The translations under genes were made by a program, and so were the position numbers. Shown here piece by piece: positions 1-9,205 of a DNA stretch of 64,000 nt. This stretch comes from an uncultured Muribaculaceae bacterium. Its GTDB lineage: Bacteria > Bacteroidota > Bacteroidia > Bacteroidales > Muribaculaceae. Where the stretch lies: the NCBI GenBank assembly GCA_910578385.1, contig CAJTQV010000008.1:88548-152547 (forward strand), read 5' to 3'. Each line of letters starts with the position of its first letter. The stretch's first letter is position 1. The notes under the pieces were generated by a model that saw only the letters and a program-made list of their open reading frames with translations, did no database searches and was not told the DNA's origin.

Positions 1-334
1 GAACCGCGCCGTCAACCACCAGGTCAAGGATGAGACGGAAAAGATTCTTCTGACCGTCCACAACGTCTTCGGGATAGTATAGCGGTGTATTCTCAGGCTT
101 TGTAAGGTCAATCTGACGGTAAATCTCACGCATGTAGGCGAGATCCGCGTCATGTGGAGCCTTTGAAGTAAAGAAGTCCTGCATACGGTCGGTGACACCG
201 GGTGTGGAAGTCTGGTTCTTCTTCTCCTTGTCGGAGCGACGACGAACCCCGCCGGCGTTTTCAACCTGTGCCACACCTGCCACTGCTATTGATGCGACAG
301 CCGCGAGAAATAGGAATTTACGATATATTTTCAT
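1..334 (-). CDS. gldN: T9SS protein GldN/PorN, N-terminal part (cut by window edge)
   Basis: Periplasmic subunit of the type IX secretion system; in known systems GldN/PorN forms a ring with the lipoprotein GldK/PorK under the outer membrane. Only about 111 N-terminal residues are inside the window. The start is the ATG at 334, followed by a basic and then hydrophobic signal peptide of roughly 22 residues ending near VAGVAQ. A basic stretch (GVRRRSDKEKK) and the segment DLAYMREIYRQIDL follow. It lies 65 bases downstream of gldM and is the last visible gene of the operon. The family call rests on this short segment plus the gldK-gldL-gldM order, which is diagnostic. Confidence 0.9.
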   Translation of the reverse strand, partial: MKIYRKFLFLAAVASIAVAGVAQVENAGGVRRRSDKEKKNQTSTPGVTDRMQDFFTSKAPHDADLAYMREIYRQIDLTKPENTPLYYPEDVVDGQKNLFRLILDLVVDGAV

Positions 335-399
335 CCTTTAACTGAATGGTGAGTTTAATATTTGATTGATGCAACCTCATTAAGTAGAGAACCACCTCA

Positions 400-1977
400 T
401 TAATTGAGAGCCACCTCCATTGGCGAGATGTCGCGTGTGATGCCGTCGGGGCCCTTGGCCTTCACATTCGATATGAAGAAGTTCTTTCCGGCCTTGAGTC
501 GCTTGAACTGCTCTTTCTGACGAGCCGAGAAGCGGGGGCCGTCGGAAACTTCTGGAATGGCGTTGCCCATCTGGTCGTAGAAGACAGTCGAGAACGACAC
601 CACCGAATAGGTCACGTTGAGAATATCATCGTCAATCGCTGCACCAAGTCCTTCGGCACTCATGAGGGCAGCCTTCGAGATACGCTTGGGAGTACCTTTG
701 TAATGCACGGTATTGCCTGAGCCATCCTTGATGGGAAGGTAGACCGTAGGATCGGGGAGCTTGCGTACACGGAACGTCATGGAGCCGACATTCATGGTGC
801 GGCCATCCATCTGCGCGGTAACGGTAATGACGGCCTCGGAACCGACCTTGCCGGGGTGTGCCGACCAGAGGTCACCGTTACGGGTGAGGGTTCCGTTGGT
901 CATAGTAGCCGACACGGCATTCATAGGCACACCGGGCACAGATATGCTGATCGGGTTGGAAATACCGGCATAGAGAACGTTCATCATGGTGGGTGAGATT
1001 GTTGCCATAGGCTCAATCACAGTATATGATGACTTGAACGGACGTTTGTCAACCGAACCGTCTCCACGTGCAACCTCAATATAGCCGGAGAAGTCATGGG
1101 TGCCGATTGCTCCGGGCACGAATTCATAGAGTCCGTTGGGATTGTTCAGTTTCGCACCGTTAACATATACGACCGGACGCTGAGTGGTGTCAATTGCGGC
1201 GAGAACGATGTTGGCCGAATATTTTCCGCCACGGATAATCATGTTGGAGTTAGGAATGACGTAGGCATTAAGCTCGTTGACACGCACATCGCCTATGTCC
1301 ACGTTGGTTATGAGGCTGCTCAGTGCCTCCGACTCAGCCTGACGGATGTCGTTCTGAAGTTTGGTGAGCATTGTCACAGCCGCCACAGCGGGCATATTCT
1401 CGAACATTTTCTGCTCCCAGTCGGTCGGGCCGACCTCACCGGGACGATTCTGGACCTTGGTGGAAAGCATTTCGGTAACCGAAACTTTCTTGGCTGAATC
1501 TGCGATAAGGCCTGTCACATAGCTGCGGTATGCCTCGACATCCGAGCGCAACTTGCGTCCGCGCGCGGTGGCGGGATTGAGCATTGTAACCGAGGCCGCC
1601 TCAAGGTCATCGTTGTTGATGATGTTGTGATAATCTGCATCTTCACCGTCGGCAGCCTTTGCAATCGCCGTCTTCAAGGTCTCGATCTCATCGTAAAGAG
1701 AGGTGGAACGCTTGCGCAGCTCGACACCCTGATTGTATGAAGCACCGGCTTTCTCCGGGTTACGGTTATATATATCCTCAAGATAACGGAACTGCACCTC
1801 GTTGCGCGCCGACATATTGAGATTGGTGCGCTGGATGCCGTCCTGAACCTGGCTGAAACCATTGAGGACGTCACTCGACACATTGAGAGCGAGCATCGCG
1901 GTGAGGACGATGTACATAAGGTTGATCATCCTCTGACGCGGCGACATTCGCGCCACATTATTTCCAGCACCTGCCAT
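400..1977 (-). CDS. gldM: T9SS inner-membrane motor protein GldM/PorM
   Basis: 525-residue periplasm-spanning part of the T9SS motor. In the family, one N-terminal transmembrane helix packs with GldL and the long periplasmic part (four domains) contacts the GldK/GldN ring to transmit energy from the proton gradient. The sequence shows the expected N-terminus: short cytoplasmic stretch (SPRQRMINLMYIV), a hydrophobic helix at about residues 17-36, then a helical region followed by beta-rich domains to the C-terminus. Its length fits the family. It starts 99 bases after gldL and precedes gldN by 65 bases, so it is part of one operon. Confidence 0.95.
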   Translation of the reverse strand: MAGAGNNVARMSPRQRMINLMYIVLTAMLALNVSSDVLNGFSQVQDGIQRTNLNMSARNEVQFRYLEDIYNRNPEKAGASYNQGVELRKRSTSLYDEIETLKTAIAKAADGEDADYHNIINNDDLEAASVTMLNPATARGRKLRSDVEAYRSYVTGLIADSAKKVSVTEMLSTKVQNRPGEVGPTDWEQKMFENMPAVAAVTMLTKLQNDIRQAESEALSSLITNVDIGDVRVNELNAYVIPNSNMIIRGGKYSANIVLAAIDTTQRPVVYVNGAKLNNPNGLYEFVPGAIGTHDFSGYIEVARGDGSVDKRPFKSSYTVIEPMATISPTMMNVLYAGISNPISISVPGVPMNAVSATMTNGTLTRNGDLWSAHPGKVGSEAVITVTAQMDGRTMNVGSMTFRVRKLPDPTVYLPIKDGSGNTVHYKGTPKRISKAALMSAEGLGAAIDDDILNVTYSVVSFSTVFYDQMGNAIPEVSDGPRFSARQKEQFKRLKAGKNFFISNVKAKGPDGITRDISPMEVALN

Positions 1978-2076
1978 TTGCTAATGTTGAATGTTGAAGT
2001 GTAAAAGTTGTATTGTTCTGCCAGCCCTGATTCGCCATCAGGCAAATCCCGGGCCGATATTCCCGTCGGGCGGGAA

Positions 2077-3051
2077 TCAGGCGTTCTGATTGTTGACCGA
2101 CTCCTCGAAAGGATTCACCACCGGAGCCGCACCGGCAGCCGCCGCACCCATCATGGGGTTGGCCATGTTGATGGTCATGGCTGTGATCATCTTCTCGTAG
2201 ACGGAGTTGAGCTGCTTCATGTAGCGGGCCATCTTCTCGGTCTCCTCGCAATAGCGTGAAGACTCGTTGGCAGCCTTGTCGTACATGTCGCGTATATCCT
2301 TCAGACCACGGTTCACACGGTCGATTGACTCCAGCTGCGAGCTGATGCTCTTGAGCTGAATCTCATAGATGGTGTTGAGGCCCGCGATATTGCGGTTCAG
2401 GTTCTCCATCTGCGACACATAACCCTGCGAGTTGGCCGAGACAGTCTCGGAGTTCTCGGTTATGGCCTGATATGAGCCGAGGAGAGTCTGAGTGACATTA
2501 TTAAGAGCCTCGGTAGTCTCGTTGAGACGGCTCATCTGCTCGGCTATGCCCTGCATCTGCTCCAGATACGCGTGCGAGGCATCGGCGAGATCAGTCGCTG
2601 CGGCGAGCTGCTGTTCGGGGTCAGCGACCGGGGCGGCCATGCCTCCACCGAGAGCAACGACACCCTGCACACCTCCGGCAGGAACACCGCCCTGGATCTC
2701 AAGCGGCGCACCATCGACAGGCACCGAAGAGCCATTGATGACCACTCCCCCGCCACCGCCGGTGAAATCGGGACGATCCTCGGGGTTCTTGGAATCGAGC
2801 ACGGGGAAAACATCCTCCCATGCATATTCCTTAGGGGGACGGTCGAACGCCGTGAGAATGAACATTGCAATCTCGGTACCCATACCGATACAGAGGAGGG
2901 TGCTGCCACCCGGAAGGTGGAGAATCTTGAAGAGAGCACCCCAGATCACGACCGCCGCACCGATTGAGTAGGCGAAGTTGAAGAAGCGCTGACCCTTCTC
3001 GCCGTGGAGGAAGCGCTCTATGCCGTTGGCATATTTACGTATCTTTACCAT
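2077..3051 (-). CDS. gldL: T9SS inner-membrane motor protein GldL/PorL
   Basis: 324 residues. GldL/PorL is the proton-channelling stator-like partner of GldM. Two transmembrane helices are visible near the N-terminus (about residues 22-44 and 50-68). The second contains an acidic residue, E60 in the segment GMGTEIAMF, matching the conserved membrane glutamate needed for energy coupling in the family. A Gly/Val/Ala-rich linker (about 95-135) leads to a long cytoplasmic helical region with coiled-coil character. It follows gldK by 77 bases; that gap carries short TTTAGG-type repeats. The C-terminal NPFEESVNNQNA end is typical of a flexible cytoplasmic tail. Confidence 0.95.
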   Translation of the reverse strand: MVKIRKYANGIERFLHGEKGQRFFNFAYSIGAAVVIWGALFKILHLPGGSTLLCIGMGTEIAMFILTAFDRPPKEYAWEDVFPVLDSKNPEDRPDFTGGGGGVVINGSSVPVDGAPLEIQGGVPAGGVQGVVALGGGMAAPVADPEQQLAAATDLADASHAYLEQMQGIAEQMSRLNETTEALNNVTQTLLGSYQAITENSETVSANSQGYVSQMENLNRNIAGLNTIYEIQLKSISSQLESIDRVNRGLKDIRDMYDKAANESSRYCEETEKMARYMKQLNSVYEKMITAMTINMANPMMGAAAAGAAPVVNPFEESVNNQNA

Positions 3052-3104
3052 TGTGTTGTCTGAATCCTAAATCCTATTCCTATTGTTTAACAAAGCCAGG
3101 CCAA

Positions 3105-3131
3105 GCCCTAAAACCTAAAGCCTAAAGCCTA
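3105..3131. repeat. Heptad TTTAGG-type tandem repeat between gldK and gldL
   Basis: Reads CCCTAAAACCTAAAGCC then TAAAGCCTA on the plus strand, i.e. degenerate copies of GGCTTTA / TTTAGGY on the minus strand, running into the gldK stop codon. A matching array lies between parE and coaD (18964-19002). No function is evident. Confidence 0.6.
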
Positions 3132-4616
3132 TTTCTTCTTCTTGGTTCCTTTTGCGAAACCGATCTGAGAGCGGACGCAACGGAAGCCGATGTATGAACG
3201 CTGCTCATTCTGGTACTCCCACATGCGGAGGTCCGAGCGGATGTTGAGGGCCGCGTCTTTCCAGCTACCGCCACGCACAATCTTGCGCTTCATCTTGTAG
3301 GGGTCTTCCTTGGCGGCATTGTATCGATACTCCGGATTGAGGTCCGAGGTCAGTTTGTCGATACTTTCCGCATATGCAGTCGAAGTCCACTCCGAAACAT
3401 TACCGGCCATATCGTAGAGACCGAAATCATTCGGTTTGAATGTGCCGACCTGAGAAGTTATGACGTGACCATCCCTCACAAAGTCACCCTCACGGGGCTT
3501 GAAGTTGGCGTAGAAGCAACCGCGTTCATCCATGGGGAGCATCTCCTCCCAGGGGTAAGCGCTCTCCGAGTTACCGGCACGGGCGGCATATTCCCATTCA
3601 GCCTCGGTCGGCAGCCGGTAAGGCTCCACATAGACACCCTCCTTGCCGAGCGAGCGACGAAGGTAGTCAGTACGCCAGTTGGCGAAGGCATTTGCCTGCT
3701 CCCAGCTGACACCCACCACCGGATACTCGTTGTAACCGGCATGAGAGAAGTACATACGGGTGTAAGGTTCCATGTAGGCATTCTCGAAATCGTTGATCCA
3801 AGCCGTCGTATCGGGATAGATGTTAACGATATATGTGTTGAGGAAATCGAAGTCGCCTGTAAGCGGACGCGTAACTGTCTCGCGCACGATACGACCCTCC
3901 TCGGTGAGATAAGCCGTGTCTTTCGAGATAATCGGAAGATCGGTCGGTGTCTCAAGGTCGGTGTTATATTCACGCATCTCCGGGTCGAGACGGTTGCGTC
4001 GTTTCGCAGCCTCGGAGTGGTTATAGATCTCATAGCGGTAGTTCATCTGGGTGGGGTCGAGCTCACGCTGGCCGGTAATCGGGTTTGTGCGGTAGACACT
4101 CTCGATGGCACGCTGCTCATCCTCGTTGGGATTACGCCATGGTATGGCCTTGTTCCAGTTGAGATAAGGCTTGATGGGGTTACCCTCCTTGTCCTCCTCG
4201 ATCTTGAAGGCCTCATTGCCGCCGAAAGCGGGGTCTGCCAGACGCTCGCGGATAATTGAGTCGCGGACCCAGAAGACAAACTGCTTGTACTTCGAGTTGG
4301 TGATTTCCGTCTCGTCCATCCAGAAAGAATCGATAGAGACTCCGCGTGCGTTCTTGCGTATTCCGGCCACTGAGTCGTCGGCAGCCGGACCCATCTCGAT
4401 TGTGCCACGGTCCACAAGGACCATGCCGTACGGTGAAGGCTCGGCGAAAGAGGCACCACCTACACCTGTAACCTCACCCCCCGCACTGCTCCGGCGCGCA
4501 CCGGCGCAGGAAGAGAGGAGCGCGATCAGCAGGGTTGCCGTGCACAAAGTCATGGCGGGACGAAGTGCGCCGCTCATGTGTAAATATGACGATCTGAATT
4601 TTTTCATCTTTATCAT
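3129..4616 (-). CDS. gldK: T9SS outer-membrane-associated lipoprotein GldK/PorK
   Basis: 495 residues. GldK/PorK is an outer-membrane lipoprotein that forms the T9SS periplasmic ring with GldN. The N-terminus is a lipoprotein signal: hydrophobic segment then LLSSC, with the lipid cysteine at about residue 37. The rest is a formylglycine-generating-enzyme-like (FGE-sulfatase) fold, shown by EMGPAADDS, WMDETEITNSKYKQF, RLPTEAEWEYAARAG, YDMAGNVSEW, VRGGSWKDAA and the C-terminal YIGFRCVRS. In GldK proteins this fold is thought to be structural rather than enzymatic. An alternative in-frame ATG lies three codons downstream (4607). The gene is six bases after porP. Confidence 0.95.
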   Translation of the reverse strand: MIKMKKFRSSYLHMSGALRPAMTLCTATLLIALLSSCAGARRSSAGGEVTGVGGASFAEPSPYGMVLVDRGTIEMGPAADDSVAGIRKNARGVSIDSFWMDETEITNSKYKQFVFWVRDSIIRERLADPAFGGNEAFKIEEDKEGNPIKPYLNWNKAIPWRNPNEDEQRAIESVYRTNPITGQRELDPTQMNYRYEIYNHSEAAKRRNRLDPEMREYNTDLETPTDLPIISKDTAYLTEEGRIVRETVTRPLTGDFDFLNTYIVNIYPDTTAWINDFENAYMEPYTRMYFSHAGYNEYPVVGVSWEQANAFANWRTDYLRRSLGKEGVYVEPYRLPTEAEWEYAARAGNSESAYPWEEMLPMDERGCFYANFKPREGDFVRDGHVITSQVGTFKPNDFGLYDMAGNVSEWTSTAYAESIDKLTSDLNPEYRYNAAKEDPYKMKRKIVRGGSWKDAALNIRSDLRMWEYQNEQRSYIGFRCVRSQIGFAKGTKKKK

Positions 4617-4621
4617 TGTCG

Positions 4622-5629
4622 CTACATTATTCGAATGGAACGGTGTTTATTCTTGTTTTTCTCTCCCAGATTGAGCTTGACCATATATCCGGCCACAATC
4701 TCGTGGCTGCCCGAAGAGGCCTTGGCGATGGTCGAGAGGGGGTAATCGTAGGCATAGCCGAGGAAGAAATTCTTGAACTCAACGGCCACCATGGCGCTGA
4801 TTGCCTCCTTGTATCTGTAACCCACTCCGAATGAGATGAATTTATTGTAGGTTGCCCTCATAGTAGCCTCGGCTGAGAAGTTGCTGAAATCAGTGCGTAC
4901 CAACAGGGAAGGCTGCAATGAAAATAACGAGTTGCGGAGCGGAATATTGCCGTCGGCGGTAAAATAGGCCTGACGCGGCACCACGGCCTGGAACTCTACC
5001 GTCTCGGAGTCGGAACCACCTTCGTCGTCCATGGTCAGCGTCGGTTCGAGGATATGGAGCACCGACACCCCGACCGAGAAGTATTTGTGCGAGTAAAGCA
5101 CTCCGGCCGAGAGGTCGAAGGCATTGCCCGAAACGTCACTCTTGGGCAGGTCAGGATCATCAGGCTGATGGAAGTCATCACCCTCGGGTATGTAGACATC
5201 CGAACCCTTGAATTTCGAGTTATAGTAACCGGGCTGCACGCCGACACTCCAAGTTCCCTTGAGGAACTTGAACTTGTAGCTGACCTGGGCACTGACACCG
5301 AGATTCTGATACAGACCGATTGACTCCTGATTGAAAAGGACGCCGACACCGATGCGGTGTTTCTTGCCGAGCTTGACCGGCATGTCGGCCGCTCCCATAA
5401 AGCTCTTGGGTGCATTCTCGATGCCTATCCACTGCAGTTTGGCACCGCCGCGGATACGGATGAAGTCTATCGTGCCCGTAGCGGCCGGATTGTAATATGT
5501 CGGCACAGCCCAATATTGCGTGAACTGCGCGTCGTTCTGCGCTGATGCGCGTAACGACCCTGCCACGAGAGAGGCCAGCATGACAGCCGCGACAAGAAGC
5601 AGGTTGTATGAAGAGCCTTTCCGCGTCAT
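4622..5629 (-). CDS. porP: PorP/SprF family T9SS-associated outer-membrane protein
   Basis: 335-residue outer-membrane beta-barrel of the PorP/SprF family, whose members accompany the T9SS core and can help anchor or export adhesin-type cargo. A signal peptide occupies about the first 30 residues, and the mature start has the family hallmark QFTQYWAVPTYYNPAATG. The remainder alternates short beta strands (for example RIGVGVLFNQES and FISFGVGYRYKEAIS) and ends in a strand with LGEKNKNKHR. It overlaps the end of porT by four bases (ATGA) and sits six bases before gldK, so translation is probably coupled with both. Confidence 0.9.
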   Translation of the reverse strand: MTRKGSSYNLLLVAAVMLASLVAGSLRASAQNDAQFTQYWAVPTYYNPAATGTIDFIRIRGGAKLQWIGIENAPKSFMGAADMPVKLGKKHRIGVGVLFNQESIGLYQNLGVSAQVSYKFKFLKGTWSVGVQPGYYNSKFKGSDVYIPEGDDFHQPDDPDLPKSDVSGNAFDLSAGVLYSHKYFSVGVSVLHILEPTLTMDDEGGSDSETVEFQAVVPRQAYFTADGNIPLRNSLFSLQPSLLVRTDFSNFSAEATMRATYNKFISFGVGYRYKEAISAMVAVEFKNFFLGYAYDYPLSTIAKASSGSHEIVAGYMVKLNLGEKNKNKHRSIRIM

Positions 5630-6384
5630 TCGAAATAGAATGTTATCATGAACATATTTGACTTCACTTTCGACAGAGACTGTGTAATCTTGTACATCTC
5701 CGGATTGTCATCGAGGTCGGGACGGTCATGCTTGAGCAGGTCGGCCAGACCGAAACAGAACTTTATCTCCGGATTGAACTTGAAGAAAGGAAGATAGAAA
5801 TCACAACCGAGTCCGACGGTAAGGTATGCGTCGGCGGTATTGAACATCAGGTAGTCTGACTTCTTTTTGCTGACATCGAATGCACCCATGGCACCTACAG
5901 TGACATACGGGCGGGAATTGCGCAGACGGTCACCCGAAATCTTCAGGTCAACCGGAAGAAGCACATATACGCTCTTCAGGTCCTGGCGGTGGGTCGTTCC
6001 TGTCACGTAGTCGCGCATCTCGACATCCTTGAAGCTGAACGACATGCCCGGCGAGAAGCGGAGGTTAAGGTACTGATGGAGCCGGAGGTCGGCGAGCACC
6101 TGAACATTTATGCCCGGACTCCATGCCGGAGTCTCGGCAAACCACTGCTCACCCTCGGGGGTGACATAGCCGTTGTGGGTAAACTTAAGGTCCTGAAGAC
6201 ACATGCCAATCGAGAAGCCGAGATGCCAACGCTTAAGGTCTGCATAGGGGCGGTTCATAAGTTTCTCGTTCGGACGTGCGTAAGCCGATGTATTGAACAA
6301 ACCGCAAAGTGTCGCGACAAGTACTGCCGCGACCACTGCGATTTTCCCAAATCCAATATCTCTGTTACCTTTTCGGAAGTTCAT
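5626..6384 (-). CDS. porT: PorT family outer-membrane beta-barrel protein (T9SS)
   Basis: 252 residues, with a signal-peptide-like hydrophobic stretch at about residues 13-36. The pattern RWHLGFSIGMCLQDLKFTHN near the N-terminus, FNPEIKFCFGLADLLKHDRP in the last third and the terminal aromatic strand NMFMITFYFE are features I associate with PorT/SprT, an outer-membrane protein needed for T9SS secretion. It is the first gene of the T9SS block and overlaps porP by four bases, which supports the assignment. A generic outer-membrane beta-barrel protein is the alternative, but the context makes PorT the better call. Confidence 0.8.
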   Translation of the reverse strand: MNFRKGNRDIGFGKIAVVAAVLVATLCGLFNTSAYARPNEKLMNRPYADLKRWHLGFSIGMCLQDLKFTHNGYVTPEGEQWFAETPAWSPGINVQVLADLRLHQYLNLRFSPGMSFSFKDVEMRDYVTGTTHRQDLKSVYVLLPVDLKISGDRLRNSRPYVTVGAMGAFDVSKKKSDYLMFNTADAYLTVGLGCDFYLPFFKFNPEIKFCFGLADLLKHDRPDLDDNPEMYKITQSLSKVKSNMFMITFYFE

Positions 6385-6522
6385 TATTCACTTAACGAAA
6401 CATCCTGCGGTATTATTGGAGGATTAAGAACTTTTTGCACTTTGCAGCCACACATGCACATGATCCGCGCCCTGAACATCCCTGCCCGGAGACATACGGA
6501 CGGCATGATTATGCCGCCGGCT

Positions 6523-7806
6523 TTACCAGCTTCCTCCGGCACCACCGCCTCCGGTAGCTCCGCCTCCGAAACCACCTCCGAAGCCGCCGCCTCCACCGCC
6601 TCCACGGCCGCGTCCCATGGCTGAACCGATAACCGCAGCGGCGGCCACAGCAGCTGCCGGATCCTCCTTACGCGGAATGCGGTATGGCTCATCCTTACGG
6701 TGGTGACAGAACTTGCACTCGTAGATCTTCACACCTTGTCCCTCGCTGCGGGTTGTGGACGGTTTGACAATAACATCTCCAACCTGGCACATGGCCACAG
6801 TATGACATGAAGGACATTCGGTATATTTCGTCTGCTTCGTCTTGTAGGCGAAACGCTCCACGGTGCCGCACGCAGGACACTCCCAAACGTCGTAGTCTAC
6901 CGTACCGAGCTGTTCCTCGAAATCCTGTGAATCGTTGAGCAATTCGTTGTCCTTATCCTCGGGCAGACGTTTCATCTTCGCTCCGCATGTCGGGCACTTG
7001 AGTCTACGGGTTCTCCAGCTGCGGTAGTTGAGATAGGCCGCCAGGAAAAATATCAGACCCGCGCCCAATGACAGGATGCCAATCCAGAAATAGGTCGCAA
7101 GGTGCGAACGCCACATCTCCGCCTTGGAATAGTTTGACTTGAGTTTCCGGGAGCTTATCCAGTCATAAACGAATATCACGAGGGCGGCCATGAACATTAT
7201 TCCGGCCACAATCCTTATGAACCGCCATATGACTTCTGCATCAAGAGTAGATACAGCTCCGGCGAAGTTGTCTTTTTCCTCCGAACGCAACTCATCGGCG
7301 ACAGCGGGGTCTTCAAGCGCTGAGGCAATCAGCTCTGTGGAATTGTTTACTGCCGCATCAAGATTGCCCTCGATCATGGCCGGTTTTATGGCACGCTCGA
7401 AAATCTTCTTGCAGGCTATGTCGGTAAGGACACCCTCCACTCCGTAACCGGGCATGATGAATGCCGTGCGTGATTCGGGCGACACCATGACAAGCACACC
7501 GTTATCCTTGTCGGACTTGCCGATACCCCACGACGTGAAAAGCTCCTCACACCACTCCTGAGCCGGGACATCGCCGATTTCGGGTGGAATGGCCACCACC
7601 GCCTCGACCGAGGTCTTCTGCCTCAGCTCGTAGAGCCGGCGGTTTACCTGAGCCTTGACATCGGGGGAGAGAAGTCCTGCCGGATCCGACACATACTCGC
7701 GACGGTCGGCAATCTGGACATTGGGCATCTCTGCCGGAGAATAGATCTGCGCCAACGCGCAAAGCGACATCAGCGCCGCTGCTATGACTAAGAGTATCTG
7801 CTTCAT
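6523..7806 (-). CDS. TPM-domain membrane protein with zinc-ribbon region and Gly-rich tail
   Basis: 427 residues. A signal peptide is followed by a TPM (YgcG-like) domain at about residues 28-165: VSDPAGLLSPDVKAQVNRRL, DNGVLVMVSPESRTAFIMPG and GVEGVLTD. Two transmembrane segments follow (about 190-213 and 232-255). A cytoplasmic part then carries four Cys pairs: CPTCG, CPACG, CPSCH and CKFCH, consistent with two zinc ribbons. The protein ends in a long Gly-rich tail finishing GGSW, typical of YgcG-like proteins. TPM proteins are linked to photosystem repair or membrane quality control, but no substrate can be named here. It lies upstream of porT (138-base gap) in the same direction. Confidence 0.8.
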   Translation of the reverse strand: MKQILLVIAAALMSLCALAQIYSPAEMPNVQIADRREYVSDPAGLLSPDVKAQVNRRLYELRQKTSVEAVVAIPPEIGDVPAQEWCEELFTSWGIGKSDKDNGVLVMVSPESRTAFIMPGYGVEGVLTDIACKKIFERAIKPAMIEGNLDAAVNNSTELIASALEDPAVADELRSEEKDNFAGAVSTLDAEVIWRFIRIVAGIMFMAALVIFVYDWISSRKLKSNYSKAEMWRSHLATYFWIGILSLGAGLIFFLAAYLNYRSWRTRRLKCPTCGAKMKRLPEDKDNELLNDSQDFEEQLGTVDYDVWECPACGTVERFAYKTKQTKYTECPSCHTVAMCQVGDVIVKPSTTRSEGQGVKIYECKFCHHRKDEPYRIPRKEDPAAAVAAAAVIGSAMGRGRGGGGGGGFGGGFGGGATGGGGAGGSW

Positions 7807-7837
7807 GATTCGTAATATCTAAGTGGCCCTTCTCCGT

Positions 7838-9205
7838 TCAGACTGCGGGGAGACTGTGGCCGTTAAGTTTGCGGTAAAGGTCGAGGGCATAGACATCGGT
7901 CATGCCCGAGACGTGGTCGAGCACGCTCTGTATGCGTCCGTAATCGTCCGAGGCATTGACATCGTACTGCTGCGGCATGACGTTGAAAAGGAGCCGCGAA
8001 TAGTTGCGCGAGGGATGCATGACAGCATCGACAAGCGTGTTCATGAGAAATGAGATGATGCGGTTTCCGGCCAGCTCTATGTCAACGACCATCGGAGCGC
8101 AATATATGCGCGTCCACGCCGTATCTGAGCAACGGGAGTAGGCGTTGCGCAGAAGTTCAGGAAGACTGCCTACGAGCGAGCCGCCGAAAGTGCCTTGCAG
8201 AATCTCCGGCTCATGTTCCATGAAGGCATCAGCGCAGTTCTCGACAAGAGCGCCGACAACTCCGGAACGGAGGTATGCAATTCTCTCGTTAGGGTCTGAC
8301 AGGCCGTTCATGACCTCCTCGATTCTCACGCGCCGTTCCGGTGCAAAAAAGCCCATGAACAGGTCAATTACCTCGGAGGTGGAAAGTATGCGCAGCTTGT
8401 GGGCATCCTCTATATCCATTATCTGATAACAGATGTCGTCGGCAGCCTCAAGTATATAGACAAGCGGATGACGTGCGAAGCGTCCCGGTTCCAGTTCCGG
8501 TATGCCGAGCTGTGCTGCCACACGACGGTAGATATCCTCCTCGCTCACGAAAAAGCCGAATTTGCCTTTGCTCCCTGCATGAGCGGAAGTATACGGATAT
8601 TTCACAATTGAGGCGAGCGTGGAATATGTCATGGCCATTCCTCCGCTGCGGCGCCCCTTGAACTGATGCGTGAGCAACCGGAAGGAATTGGCGTTTCCTT
8701 CGAAATTGACAAGGTCTGCCCACTCCCGGTCGGAGAAACGGGAGCGCAGTTCCAGACCCGGTCCCTCGCTGAAGAAGGTGCCAATTGTCTTCTCGCCCGA
8801 ATGGCCGAAAGGAGGATTGCCGAGGTCATGGCATAGACACGCGGCGGCCACTATGTCGCGCAGGTCATCGAACCTCGCGCGGAGAACCGGGTCGTCATAC
8901 TTCTCACGCAGACGTATCGCAATCTCATGGGCAAGCGAACGCCCCACCGACGAGACCTCAAGTGAATGGGTCAGACGGTTATGGACAAAGATACTTCCCG
9001 GCAGGGGGAACACCTGTGTCTTGTTCTGAAGACGGCGGAATGGCGAGGAGAAAATCAGACGGTCATAGTCGCGCTGGAAATCCGAGCGCGTATGGTGACG
9101 GTCGTCATGGTATTCCTCCATGCCCAGACGCTTGTCGCATATGAGCCGGTTCCAGTCCATCGCCTCGCGACGTGGCTTTCCTGTAGTCAGATTACTGCTT
9201 TCCAT
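7838..9205 (-). CDS. dgt: Deoxyguanosinetriphosphate triphosphohydrolase (dGTPase)
   Basis: Cytoplasmic HD-superfamily enzyme that hydrolyses dGTP to deoxyguanosine and triphosphate, affecting dNTP pools. Visible motifs include FSSPFRRLQNKTQVFPL, the metal-ligand segment NRLTHSLEVSSVGR and CHDLGNPPFGHSGE (the HD pair), plus DDICYQIMDIEDAHKL further on. I chose the ATG at 9205 (MESSNLTTG, 455 residues) rather than the longer frame to 9250, because the longer form would overlap far into the upstream exporter gene. With this start the overlap with that gene is 14 bases. It precedes the TPM gene by 31 bases. Confidence 0.93.
   Translation of the reverse strand: MESSNLTTGKPRREAMDWNRLICDKRLGMEEYHDDRHHTRSDFQRDYDRLIFSSPFRRLQNKTQVFPLPGSIFVHNRLTHSLEVSSVGRSLAHEIAIRLREKYDDPVLRARFDDLRDIVAAACLCHDLGNPPFGHSGEKTIGTFFSEGPGLELRSRFSDREWADLVNFEGNANSFRLLTHQFKGRRSGGMAMTYSTLASIVKYPYTSAHAGSKGKFGFFVSEEDIYRRVAAQLGIPELEPGRFARHPLVYILEAADDICYQIMDIEDAHKLRILSTSEVIDLFMGFFAPERRVRIEEVMNGLSDPNERIAYLRSGVVGALVENCADAFMEHEPEILQGTFGGSLVGSLPELLRNAYSRCSDTAWTRIYCAPMVVDIELAGNRIISFLMNTLVDAVMHPSRNYSRLLFNVMPQQYDVNASDDYGRIQSVLDHVSGMTDVYALDLYRKLNGHSLPAV

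Noticed and set aside
6384..6692. A 102-residue frame overlapping the end of the TPM gene
   Set aside because: It is the frame-shifted image of the Gly-rich tail and shows no family features.
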